This document shows positions 7,192-15,240 of a DNA stretch of 28,417 nucleotides, piece by piece; position 1 is the first letter of the stretch, and the number at the start of each line of letters is the position of its first letter. The stretch is from assembly GCA_963624975.1 (NCBI GenBank), contig CAVFRF010000079.1:1-28417 (forward strand), written 5' to 3'. The position numbers and the translations under genes were made by a program. Below the pieces are notes generated by a model, which ran no database searches, was not told the DNA's origin, and saw nothing but the letters and a program-made list of their open reading frames with translations. The DNA is from CAVLCC01 sp963624975. Lineage in GTDB: Bacteria > Actinomycetota > Coriobacteriia > Coriobacteriales > CADBOM01.

Positions 7192-8508
7192 ATGAGAGTT
7201 ACAGGATCCAAGCGCTGGGTGGTGCTGGTTCTGGTTTCGCTCGTGTCGGGCTTGATGGTGTTCGTGCCGTTCCTGCGGTACAGCTACTACGACCAGATGG
7301 TGATCGTGTTCACCCAGTCGTTCAACGCTGTGGATGCAGGCTACGTCAACGAATTCATAGGCGACATGGGCATGGGCATGGGCCTAGTGAGCATGGTCGG
7401 GTACCTCTTCGGAGGAGTGCTGGCCGACAAGTTCTCGGAGCGCAACCTGATGTTTCTGGGGTGCGTGGTCATGGCTCTGGCCAGCGTGTGGTATGCGTTC
7501 GTGCCGGGGCAGCTGTTCCTTATCCTGATCCACGTTCTGTACGGCGTGGGCACCGTGCTCATATGGTCGGCGTACCTCAAGACCGCGCGCAAGATGGGCA
7601 CTGCCGACGAGCAGGGCAGGATGTTCTCGATCTCGGAATTCATCAGGGCGATCTTGGGTACCGCTATCGGGTTCTTCGGCAGCTGGATTCTGGGCATGGC
7701 CATTATCGGCGGCTCGACCGATCCGGCCGTGCTTGGCTCGCAGTGGCAGATCATGCTGTTCGTGAACGCCGGCCTGTTCATCGTGCTGGGCATCCTGATA
7801 CTCGTCATAGTGCCCGGCAAGATCATCGGCAACGAGGTCGCAGAGGGCGACGAGGGCAAGGGCGAGACGTTCAGCCTGAGCTTCGTGAAGGAAGTCGTGA
7901 AGCTGCCCGGCACCTGGCTTCTGGCCGCGCTGGTGTTCTTCTGCTTCTCGTTCACGTCGGCAGGAGCCGGGTATCTCGGTGCGTTCACGACCGACGTGCT
8001 GGGAGTCGACCCCACCACCGCCAGCAACTTTGCTGTGATTCGCAACTACATCATCGCGGGACTCGCGACGCTGGCAATCGGATTCGTGGCCGACAAGATC
8101 GGATCGAAGGCCAAGACTCTCGGCATCTACCTGGTGCTCTCCACCGTGGCGGCCGTGCTGCTCATCCTCACCAAGAACAGCTTCTTCGTGTGCGTGATCG
8201 TGACGTTCGTGTTCGCCATCATCTACACCGGAATGCGCGGCATCTACTTCGCCACGCTTAGCGAGGTGGGCATTCCGCTCAAGCTCACGGGCTGCGCGAC
8301 GGGCATCATCTCGGTGATCGGATACCTGCCCGACGTGTACTTCGCCAAGATGGCCGGCGGTTGGATCGACGCGTTCGGCACCACCGGATACGACATCGTG
8401 TGGATCTGGGCGATCGTGTGCGGCGTGCTGGGCATCGTGACTGCATTCATCACCGTGCGCTATTCCAAGAAGCTCGCAGCGCGCAAAGAAGCAGAAGCGG
8501 AGGGCTAA
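7192..8508 (+). CDS. MFS transporter, likely importer for the adjacent methyltransferase's substrate
   Basis: A 438-aa major facilitator with about 12 hydrophobic segments. Helix 1 is at residues ~9-28 and a VGYLFGGVLADKFSERN loop gives the signature between helices 2 and 3. A charged central loop (EVAEGDEGKGETFS, ~residues 217-230) separates the two six-helix halves, and a second FVADKIGSKAKT loop falls in the C-terminal half. The protein ends in a short basic/acidic tail. GTGGGTGG lies upstream of the ATG at 7192. Two identical 16-bp operators precede it, and the mttB-like gene starts 156 nt after it without an obvious terminator, so the two probably form one operon. The substrate is not predictable; by context it may be a methylated amine or betaine. 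Confidence 0.87.
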   Translation: MRVTGSKRWVVLVLVSLVSGLMVFVPFLRYSYYDQMVIVFTQSFNAVDAGYVNEFIGDMGMGMGLVSMVGYLFGGVLADKFSERNLMFLGCVVMALASVWYAFVPGQLFLILIHVLYGVGTVLIWSAYLKTARKMGTADEQGRMFSISEFIRAILGTAIGFFGSWILGMAIIGGSTDPAVLGSQWQIMLFVNAGLFIVLGILILVIVPGKIIGNEVAEGDEGKGETFSLSFVKEVVKLPGTWLLAALVFFCFSFTSAGAGYLGAFTTDVLGVDPTTASNFAVIRNYIIAGLATLAIGFVADKIGSKAKTLGIYLVLSTVAAVLLILTKNSFFVCVIVTFVFAIIYTGMRGIYFATLSEVGIPLKLTGCATGIISVIGYLPDVYFAKMAGGWIDAFGTTGYDIVWIWAIVCGVLGIVTAFITVRYSKKLAARKEAEAEG

Positions 8509-8664
8509 GGACACGCAAACGTAGCGGTTTGGCTGCAACACGTTCTTTTAAGGGAAAGGACGAGAAGCCAAATCCGCTTCTGGAAACAAGAGCCAATGGG
8601 AAAGGCAATGCAAATTTACAAGGCAAACGCAGGCGAGTGCCTGCAACAGAAGGAGGAAACGAAG

Positions 8665-10086
8665 ATGAGCGACAAGTCCAGGGAGCAGATGATCCACGAG
8701 GCCACCATGCAGATCATGGAGAAGGTCGGCGTGATGTTCGACAACGAGAAGTCGATCGAGATCCTCAAGGCCAACGGCATCAGGGTAGAGGGCAACGTGG
8801 CCTACTTTACCGAAGAGCAGGTCATGAAGTACGTGGACATGGCACCCGAGCAGTTCACGATATATGCACGCAACCCCAAGTACGATGTGACGCTGGGCGA
8901 CGGCACCACCAACCACGCACCTGCATATGGGTGCGCGTTCCTCGACGACTGGGAGGGCAACAGGTCCTCTGGCGGCATGGCCGAGTACATGAAGGCGCTC
9001 AAGCTCGTGGAGGCCGAGGACAGCTACAAGATCAACGGCGGCATTCTCATCCAGCCGCGCGACGTGCCCGAGGAGCACGGCGCCGAGCTGATGTACTACG
9101 CGATGCTCACCCACACCGAGAAGGCTCTGCTGCTGCCCACTGGCTATATCGAGGAGATGCAGCACATCATGGACGCGAGCTGCGCCGCGTTCGGAGGCAA
9201 GGACGCCCTCGTCGAGAAGCCGCGCATGATCGCGCTCATCAACACCGTGTCGCCGCTGCGTCTCGACGGCAGGATGCTCGACTGCCTCATGCTGCTGGCA
9301 GAGTACGGGCAGCCCGCCATCCTGTGCCCCGCCGCAATGCTGGGCGCCACCAGCTCCATCACCATGGCAGGCACCATCGCATCCGGTGCAGCCGAGAGCC
9401 TGGCCGGAATCTGCCTCGCGCAGATGATCAGGCAGGGCACTCCCGTGGTGTTCGGCATCCAGTCCACCGCAGCCGACATGCGCGGCGGCATGACCTTCGC
9501 CTGCGCCGCACCCGAGGGCACCATCATGCAGGGATTCTCCGCCAACATGGGCCGCTTCTACCACCTGCCCTCCCGTGGCGGTGGATGCCAGACCGATGCC
9601 CCGGTGATCAACTGCCAGGCCGGCTACGAGTCGATGCTCACGTTCTTCGCGGCTTCGCACCACGGCATCAACATCGTGATGGAGGCCGGCGGCATCGTCG
9701 ACAGCGTCAACGCCACCTCCTTCGAGAAGATGATTGTGGACTTCGAGATCATCCGCCAGGTCCGCGCCGCGCTCACCCCGTTCGAGGTCAACGAGGAGAC
9801 CCTCAACCTAGAGGAGATCGAGGAGATCGGCCAGGAGGGCACCTTCGTGACCGCCGAGTCCACGCTCGACAATTTCTCGATCCTCTACAATCCCAGGATC
9901 GGCAGCCGCAACGCCAAGACCGAGGACTACTTCAAGGAGAGCATCGACGCCGAGATGGAGAGGCTGCTCAACAAGTACGAGAATGCACGCCCGCAGCTCG
10001 ACCCCGAGGTAAAGGCCGCGATCGACAAGGTGTACGAGGATGCCGGCATCAGCGCAGACCAGCTGGCCGCAATCGCAGCGCTGTAG
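8665..10086 (+). CDS. MttB-superfamily (trimethylamine methyltransferase-like) corrinoid methyltransferase, non-pyrrolysine
   Basis: A 473-aa TIM-barrel methyltransferase of the family that demethylates amines or betaines onto a corrinoid protein. Family features are the N-terminal HEATMQIMEKVGVMFDNEKS helix, LPTGYIEEMQ, MLGATSSITMAGTIASGAAESL, the FYHLPSRGGGCQTDA active-site region, QAGYESMLTFFAA, GINIVMEAGGIVDS and a C-terminal NPRIGSRNAKTEDYFKES segment. The frame has no internal TAG and reaches full family length, so it is a non-pyrrolysine member, as in glycine betaine, proline betaine and carnitine methyltransferases (MtgB, MtpB, MtcB). The ATG at 8665 is chosen because AGGAGG lies eight nt upstream; an earlier in-frame ATG at 8596 lacks this and adds 23 non-family residues. 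No corrinoid protein or RamA-type activator is present in the window, so partners must be encoded elsewhere. Confidence 0.88.
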   Translation: MSDKSREQMIHEATMQIMEKVGVMFDNEKSIEILKANGIRVEGNVAYFTEEQVMKYVDMAPEQFTIYARNPKYDVTLGDGTTNHAPAYGCAFLDDWEGNRSSGGMAEYMKALKLVEAEDSYKINGGILIQPRDVPEEHGAELMYYAMLTHTEKALLLPTGYIEEMQHIMDASCAAFGGKDALVEKPRMIALINTVSPLRLDGRMLDCLMLLAEYGQPAILCPAAMLGATSSITMAGTIASGAAESLAGICLAQMIRQGTPVVFGIQSTAADMRGGMTFACAAPEGTIMQGFSANMGRFYHLPSRGGGCQTDAPVINCQAGYESMLTFFAASHHGINIVMEAGGIVDSVNATSFEKMIVDFEIIRQVRAALTPFEVNEETLNLEEIEEIGQEGTFVTAESTLDNFSILYNPRIGSRNAKTEDYFKESIDAEMERLLNKYENARPQLDPEVKAAIDKVYEDAGISADQLAAIAAL

Positions 10087-10172
10087 GAGGTCTAGGCGAA
10101 CGCTAGCAGCTACCTTGCAAGATAGCGATGGCGTGCGCTAGACGTGCGCCGTCGAAAGATACCGTTTCTTCG

Positions 10173-10207
10173 AAGTCCCCGCGCGTATTCCCCACGTGCG
10201 GGGACTT
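10173..10207 (+). terminator. Hairpin downstream of the mttB-like gene
   Basis: AAGTCCCCGC pairs perfectly with GCGGGGACTT over a 15-nt loop, 86 nt after the mttB stop. There is no T-run, so it is a weak intrinsic terminator candidate or a mobile-element border structure. Confidence 0.35.
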
Positions 10208-10266
10208 GCATGTATGACAGAGAAAGCGGGGCGCTATCTGGCTGCATTAGATGGGGGGATCTTCTT

Positions 10267-10553
10267 GTGGACACCATTTGCGATTTCGCCCGCGCTGGCC
10301 CCCTCTCGTTGGACATCATTTGCGATTCCGCCTAGTAATGCGCCCCCACATTGGACACCATTTGCGGTTTCGCCCCATATTCGCGTGCTGCGCCTCCCTC
10401 TGCTAAGGACAAATCGCAAATGTTGTCCATGTGCCAAGCGAGAGCGAGGCCAAATCGCAAATGCTGTCCATGTTCCAGGCGAGAGCGAGGCCAAATCGCA
10501 AATGTTGTCCATGTTCCATGCGAGAGCGGGGCCAAATCGCAAATGGCGTCCAA
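10267..10553. repeat. Array of seven 24-bp repeats in two opposed groups (3 forward, 4 reverse)
   Basis: The core is TGGACACCATTTGCGATTT. Forward copies start at 10267, 10309 and 10351 (42-bp steps). Reverse-complement copies start at 10407, 10448, 10489 and 10530 (41-bp steps). The 17-nt spacers between the reverse copies are nearly identical (gttccaNGCGAGAGCGa type); the forward spacers differ. The two groups face each other across 32 bp. This organisation looks like the left and right ends of an insertion sequence with multiple transposase-binding sites (as in the IS21 family) from which the interior has been lost, that is, a MITE-like remnant. No target-site duplication was found. An operator cluster for the adjacent tetR is an alternative. 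No credible gene lies in 10087-10609. Confidence 0.8.
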
Positions 10554-10609
10554 TGTTAGACTGTCGATAGAACTGGGCATCGCACGAAGCATCGAGGGGA
10601 GGAACGGGC

Positions 10610-11266
10610 ATGCACGTTGGAGGGATTGGCACCAAGAAGACCATGGTGTACGAGGCCAGCAAGCTCCTCGAGCACAGGTTTCAATCCGAAATCAAGGTGA
10701 GCGACGTGGCCGCCCTGTGCCGCTGTTCGCCCGCGACGATCTACAAGCGATTCGGCAGCCTCGAATACCTGCTGTACGTGGCCTCGATCGGATTCGTCGA
10801 AGACTACATGCAGGAGTTCAAGGGCATCCAGGAGAGCGGCAAGCCGATGTTCGAGAGGTACCTCGATGGCTGGGTGCGCTTCAACCGCTACGCGTTCAGA
10901 TCGCCCGACGTGTACGTGCGCCTGTTCTGGGGGGAGCATAGCGACAAGTTCTCCGATGCCATGGCCGAGTACATGGAGCTGTTTCCGCAGTTTGCCGAAG
11001 ACAACGACGAGAACCTGTTCTACCGTGTGTTCTTCACCAACGGCGATATGCGCCAGCGCGACTTCATATTGCTCTCCATTGCCGTAAAGCAGGGCTCGCT
11101 CTCGATGCGCGAGGCGGAGTTTCTGAGCATCACCAACCCCGTTTTCGTGGAGAGCTACCTGCGCAAATGCAGGGGAGGCACCGACGAGGAGAAGGCGCAG
11201 GCCGAGGAGCAGTGCAACAAGCTCATAATGCAGAACTCGCAGATTTCCGCCCGTGCTCGCAGATAG
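10610..11266 (+). CDS. TetR/AcrR-family transcriptional regulator (paralog 2)
   Basis: A 218-aa regulator homologous to the TetR at 6242-6913. Its N-terminal HTH reads EIKVSDVAALCRCSPATIYKRFGSLEYLLYVAS (residues ~25-57), followed by the same helical effector domain with ERYLDGWVRFN and FSDAMAEYMELFPQ. The ATG at 10610 has GGGAGGA upstream. The 16-bp palindrome used by paralog 1 is not seen in front of it; instead the seven-repeat array ends 56 nt upstream. Differences in the recognition helix (SPATIYKRF versus SAAAIYRHF) suggest a different or partly overlapping DNA target. Together the two TetRs bracket the transporter-methyltransferase pair. The gene converges with gluQ, with only 17 nt between the stops. 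Confidence 0.88.
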   Translation: MHVGGIGTKKTMVYEASKLLEHRFQSEIKVSDVAALCRCSPATIYKRFGSLEYLLYVASIGFVEDYMQEFKGIQESGKPMFERYLDGWVRFNRYAFRSPDVYVRLFWGEHSDKFSDAMAEYMELFPQFAEDNDENLFYRVFFTNGDMRQRDFILLSIAVKQGSLSMREAEFLSITNPVFVESYLRKCRGGTDEEKAQAEEQCNKLIMQNSQISARARR

Positions 11267-11283
11267 CCGTTGCTTGCGCGTGG

Positions 11284-12300
11284 CTAGCGGGAGAACGACG
11301 CCACGTCCTGGGTGAGGTAGATCTCGTGCGGGGCGCATGCTAGCTGCGACCAGCTGAAGCGGGTGGCCAGCTCCGCGGCCGAGAGCGGCTCGAATGCTTC
11401 GATCAGGCCGCATTGGTGCGCCAGGAAACCGATGAGGCTCTCGGGGGTGCCGAAGCGCTCGCGCAGCTCGTCCATCCCGCAGTCGCGGTCGCGCTTGGAC
11501 AGGCGCTTGCCATCTGGCGACATGAGCATGGGGATGTGGCCGTAGCGCATGTCGCAGCTGTATCCCAAAAGCCGTTGCAAATAGATTTGCCGTGGGGTGG
11601 AGGAGAGCAGGTCGTTGCCCCTCACCACCTCGGTAACCTCCATCTGCGCATCGTCTACCGCGACTGCCAGCTGGTAGGCGAACACGCCGTCGCTGCGACG
11701 CACGAGGAAGTCGCCGCATTCGTTTGCAAGGCATTGCAGCTGCGTGCCGCATGCAAGGTCGTCGAACGCTATCGTTCCCGCAGGGTCTCCGGCGTCGGGC
11801 ACTGCAAGGCGAAGCGCGGGACTCTTGAGCTTGCGGCGTTCCTCGACCTCTTGCGTGGAAAGCCCGCGGCAAGTTCCGCTATATATAGGCGTGCCGTCGG
11901 AGGCGTGCGGGGCAGTTGCCGCGTGAAGCTCCGCCCTCGAGCAGAAGCACGGGTAGACGAGGCCGCGCTCCTCGAGCACAGCCAAGGCCCGCTCGTAGGC
12001 ATCGAGCCTGTCGTGCTGGTAGACGGGTCCCTCGTCCCAGTCGAGGCCTAGCCAATGCAGGTCGTCCATGAGAAGGCTGTCCCAGTCGCCTGTCTGCGTG
12101 CTGGGATCCAGGTCCTCTATGCGCAGCAGTACGCCGCCACCTTGACTCTTGGCCGAGACCCACGCCAGCAGCGACGACAGCACGTTGCCCAGGTGCATGC
12201 GTCCAGAAGGGGTGGGGGCGAGCCTGCCGAGCACCCTGCGATGCTCGCTGCGGCTGCACGGCGTTTCGCTGCTGCTATGTGCGAGGTTGGTAGTTTGCAT
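11284..12300 (-). CDS. gluQ: Glutamyl-Q tRNA(Asp) synthetase
   Basis: A truncated glutamyl-tRNA synthetase that attaches glutamate to queuosine in tRNA(Asp). The catalytic half is present: a HIGH-type motif in APTPSGRMHLGN, the LRIEDLDPSTQ segment, a zinc site (CFCSRAEL ... YSGTC), YQLAVAVDD, and a KMSKS-type KRLSKRD. The ~340-residue length, without an anticodon-binding domain, fits GluQRS and not GltX. The ATG at 12300 (MQTTNL) is preferred; a TTG at 12306 is in frame. There is no Shine-Dalgarno sequence. A perfect TATAAT lies seven nt before the ATG, which suggests a leaderless transcript. Some enzymes of this type also charge other tRNAs, but the length argues for the modification role. 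Confidence 0.92.
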   Translation of the reverse strand: MQTTNLAHSSSETPCSRSEHRRVLGRLAPTPSGRMHLGNVLSSLLAWVSAKSQGGGVLLRIEDLDPSTQTGDWDSLLMDDLHWLGLDWDEGPVYQHDRLDAYERALAVLEERGLVYPCFCSRAELHAATAPHASDGTPIYSGTCRGLSTQEVEERRKLKSPALRLAVPDAGDPAGTIAFDDLACGTQLQCLANECGDFLVRRSDGVFAYQLAVAVDDAQMEVTEVVRGNDLLSSTPRQIYLQRLLGYSCDMRYGHIPMLMSPDGKRLSKRDRDCGMDELRERFGTPESLIGFLAHQCGLIEAFEPLSAAELATRFSWSQLACAPHEIYLTQDVASFSR

Positions 12301-12307
12301 GGGCAAG

Positions 12308-12313
12308 ATTATA
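12308..12313 (-). promoter_or_regulatory. Perfect -10 box seven nt before the gluQ ATG
   Basis: The minus strand reads TATAAT here, so transcription would begin at or next to the ATG at 12300. No good -35 was found 16-18 nt upstream. Confidence 0.45.
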
Positions 12314-12639
12314 GGCTCGCCGTCGCAACTGCCGATGCACGGGTTCTGCGGGGTAGCGTAATCTCGCTAAGCAGCTAGGCCGATTCCGGGAGGACTTGCG
12401 CGAATTGAATCTCTGCAAATGCCTTGCACTACCACATAGGCACCCTATTCGGACTAATGAAGTCCGCTCGCCCCACTTCGTCATCAGAGATAATGGATAA
12501 GTGTATAGTTAAGCGACAAGTGTTCATTATCTTTTCACACCCTGATAGCACACACGCTCGATGGATGTGATTGCACGGACTAATATATGCAAGGTGAAAT
12601 GCCGAGTCGTGAAGCAAGACGAAATCTGGAGGTTCGCAA
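12314..12639. other. Divergent intergenic region before the YhgE/Pip pair
   Basis: An AT-rich stretch of about 325 nt. It contains a small perfect hairpin GGACT-aatga-AGTCC (12451-12465), a repeated CGGACTAAT (12450-12458 and 12576-12584) and a -10-like TATAGT at 12504-12509 reading toward the YhgE genes. No gene is visible. The repeated 9-mer could be a regulator site, but two copies are weak evidence. Confidence 0.45.
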
Positions 12640-15240
12640 GTGCGCAATGTGCTGAGGGTATTTGCGAGAGATCTTAAACGCATCGCCAAGGCTCCGGCCG
12701 TTATATCGGTGCTGCTGTTCCTGGTGCTGCTGCCGTCGCTCTACTCGTGGTTCAACGTGGCGGGTTTCTGGGATCCATATGGCAACACGCAGAACATGCG
12801 CATCTGCGTGGTTAACCAGGACAAGGGCACCGACGATGCCACGCTCGGGCACCTCGACCTGGGCACCATGATCGTGGACGCGCTGGAGGAGAACGACCAG
12901 CTGGGCTGGGCGTTCATGGACTACGATTCGGCCATCGAGGAGGTCGAGTCGGGCAAGGCGTATGCGGCGTTCGTGATTCCAGAGAGCTTCAGCGCCGACA
13001 TCGCAACCATCATCACCGACGACTTCCAGACGCCGCAGCTGAGCTACTACCTCAACGAGAAGCTCAACCCGGTGTCGCCCAAGGTGGTGGACACCGGCGC
13101 GAACACTCTCGAGACCACCATCAACAACACCTTCGTGGGCACGGTGACCGAGACCGTGGCCGACAAGCTCAACGACGTTCTGGGGCTGAGCAACGACAAG
13201 CTAGCGCAGACCAGCTCGAACGTTGCGGGCAAGCTGGGCACGGCCGCAAACGACCTCGCCGACACGCGATCGGCCGTCGAAGACCTCGAGAACACCACGA
13301 CCAGCGCAGCCGAGAAGGCCGCGAGCGCGAAGTCGTCGCTGGCCTCGGCTCGCGAGCAGGTCGAGGCCATGTCGAAGTCGCTCGACGACATCTCGTCGCT
13401 CACCAACACGATCGGACAGGACGCATCGGAGCTGAGCGGCAAGCTGGGCACAGGCCTTTCGAAGGCGCTTACCGACGCTTCGAAGGCTTCGGCTGCGATC
13501 AATACCGTGATAGGCAAGATCACGGGCACGGTGTCGAGCGCGCAGGGCAACGTGCAGGCGGCTGCGGGCTATGCGCAGACGTTCGTGGACACCAGCGCGG
13601 CGGCGATCGCCAGGCTCGAGGCGCTCTCGGCCTACGTGCCCGAGAGCAGCAAGCAGCTGTACGAGGACACGTTGGAGTCGCTTCGGGCGGCCAACGCCAC
13701 GTCGCAGACCACGCTCGACAGTCTCAAGACGCTCTCGACCGACATGGCCACCGGCGCCGAGAAGGTTTCGTCTTCGGCCGACTTCGCCAACGAGGCCGTG
13801 CAGCAGGCTATCTCGGGCGCCAGCGCGTTCAACGAGCAGATCTCGGGCACGCTGTTTCCAAGCGTGATATCGAGCATCGCCCGCATCGGCACCACCTGCG
13901 GCGAGCTGAGCGCGAGCATCACGAGCGAGGCCTATCTGCTCGACGAGGCATCGTCGGTGCTCCAGCAGCTCGAAGACGTGTTCAAGACCGCCTCGAGCGC
14001 ACTCGAGCAGACCGACAGCTTCCTGGGGCAGATCCAGAGCGAGTTCGAGACGGTGCAGACCGACGTGAGCGCCCTTGGCACCTCGCAGGCCCTGAGCAAC
14101 CTGCTGGGCGAGGACGGCGCCATCGACGCCGAGAAGCTCGGCGACTTCATGACGTCTCCCACGCAGGTGGAGACCGAGCAGCTCTACCCGCTCAACGCCT
14201 ACGGCTCGGGCATGGCGCCGCTCTTCATCAACCTCACCCTGTGGATCGGCGCGTTCATGCTCATGGTGATCATCCGCCTCGAGGTGGACGACGAGGGCAT
14301 CGAGGACGTGTCGATCGCGCAGCGATATCTGGGGCGTGGAATCCTGCTCGCCGTCCTCGCCACGTTGCAGGCCATCGTGTGCGTGGCGGGCTGCCTGGTG
14401 CTGGGCGTCCAGACCGCGAGCGTGCCGCTGTTCTTCGTCACGGCCATCTTCTGCTCGATCACCTACCTCAGCATCCAGTACGCGCTTTCCACCACGTTCC
14501 AGCACATCGGCATGGGCCTGTGCGTGATCCTGGTGTTCCTGCAAATACCGGCCGCCACCGGCCTATATCCGGTGGAGCTTACCAACGGCTTCTACCGCGC
14601 CATCTACCCGGTGTTCCCCTTCACCTACGGCATCAACGCCATGCGCGAGGTGATCTGCGGCTTCTATGGCACGGCATGGGGCGGGTACATGGGCATGCTG
14701 TTGCTGTTCCTGCTGATCTTTCTGGCCATCGGCGTGTTCGTGAGGCCGCTGCTGTCCAACGTCAACCTCATGTTCGTGCGGCAGCTGGAGGAAAGCGACA
14801 TCGTGAACTGCGAGGAAGTGCATCTGCCCATGCGCAGGCTCAAGATCGTGGAAGCGGTCAAGAGCATCTACGGGCACAACGAGTTCAAGAAGCCCATCGA
14901 GGAGCGGGCGCGCAAGTTCATGCTCGTGTATCCGAGGCTCAAGGTGGGCGCCGTGGTCGTGGGCATCATAGCCCCGATCGTGTTTACCGCGATCTTTGCG
15001 GTAACGGTGGGCGAGAAGGCCGTGATGCTGGCCACGTGGATCGTGTGGCTCTGCGTGGTGATCGTGTTCCTGGTCGTGATCGAGTCGATAAGGGACAGCC
15101 TGGCCAGAAGGACCATCTTGGGCAGGATGGCGGACGAGGAGCTGGACAGCCTGTTCCTCGGATTGCGCGAACGCAGGCGCATCAGGAGGGCTGCCCTGAA
15201 GAACGCCATCGCCGGCAGAAAGGGGGACGGAGATGAGTAA
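12640..15240 (+). CDS. YhgE/Pip-family membrane protein (first of a pair)
   Basis: An 866-aa membrane protein of the YhgE/Pip (phage infection protein) family, related to ABC-2-type permeases. One N-terminal membrane helix (residues ~16-36, ending LLPSLYSWFNVAGFWDPY, a family signature) is followed by an extracellular region. That region includes a long Ala/Ser/Thr-rich, probably coiled-coil part (~180-480). Five C-terminal helices start at ~527 (NAYGSGMAPLFINLTLW). After the usual end it has an extra part with two more hydrophobic segments (~767-815) and a basic tail, absent from its partner. The GTG start at 12640 has GGAGG seven nt upstream. It overlaps the next gene by eight nt, so the two are co-translated and may form a heteromer. 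Family members act as phage receptors or are linked to cell-wall and export functions; the role here is unknown. Confidence 0.88.
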   Translation: MRNVLRVFARDLKRIAKAPAVISVLLFLVLLPSLYSWFNVAGFWDPYGNTQNMRICVVNQDKGTDDATLGHLDLGTMIVDALEENDQLGWAFMDYDSAIEEVESGKAYAAFVIPESFSADIATIITDDFQTPQLSYYLNEKLNPVSPKVVDTGANTLETTINNTFVGTVTETVADKLNDVLGLSNDKLAQTSSNVAGKLGTAANDLADTRSAVEDLENTTTSAAEKAASAKSSLASAREQVEAMSKSLDDISSLTNTIGQDASELSGKLGTGLSKALTDASKASAAINTVIGKITGTVSSAQGNVQAAAGYAQTFVDTSAAAIARLEALSAYVPESSKQLYEDTLESLRAANATSQTTLDSLKTLSTDMATGAEKVSSSADFANEAVQQAISGASAFNEQISGTLFPSVISSIARIGTTCGELSASITSEAYLLDEASSVLQQLEDVFKTASSALEQTDSFLGQIQSEFETVQTDVSALGTSQALSNLLGEDGAIDAEKLGDFMTSPTQVETEQLYPLNAYGSGMAPLFINLTLWIGAFMLMVIIRLEVDDEGIEDVSIAQRYLGRGILLAVLATLQAIVCVAGCLVLGVQTASVPLFFVTAIFCSITYLSIQYALSTTFQHIGMGLCVILVFLQIPAATGLYPVELTNGFYRAIYPVFPFTYGINAMREVICGFYGTAWGGYMGMLLLFLLIFLAIGVFVRPLLSNVNLMFVRQLEESDIVNCEEVHLPMRRLKIVEAVKSIYGHNEFKKPIEERARKFMLVYPRLKVGAVVVGIIAPIVFTAIFAVTVGEKAVMLATWIVWLCVVIVFLVVIESIRDSLARRTILGRMADEELDSLFLGLRERRRIRRAALKNAIAGRKGDGDE

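Noticed and set aside
8665..10086. Pyrrolysine-containing MttB
   Set aside because: The frame runs to full family length with no internal TAG, so it is a non-pyrrolysine member.
8361..10106. 581-codon plus-strand ORF overlapping the MFS end and mttB
   Set aside because: An out-of-frame shadow, rich in Arg/His/Gly, lacking any motif; the MttB frame explains the region.
10267..10553. CRISPR array (seven repeats, ~41-bp period)
   Set aside because: Repeats switch orientation half-way, the 'spacers' are 17-18 nt and nearly identical to each other, and no cas genes are nearby.
10234..10662. Minus-strand ORFs with repeated peptide motifs across the repeat array
   Set aside because: The repetition comes from the DNA repeats read in frame; there is no RBS, no family match, and several frames are open for the same reason.
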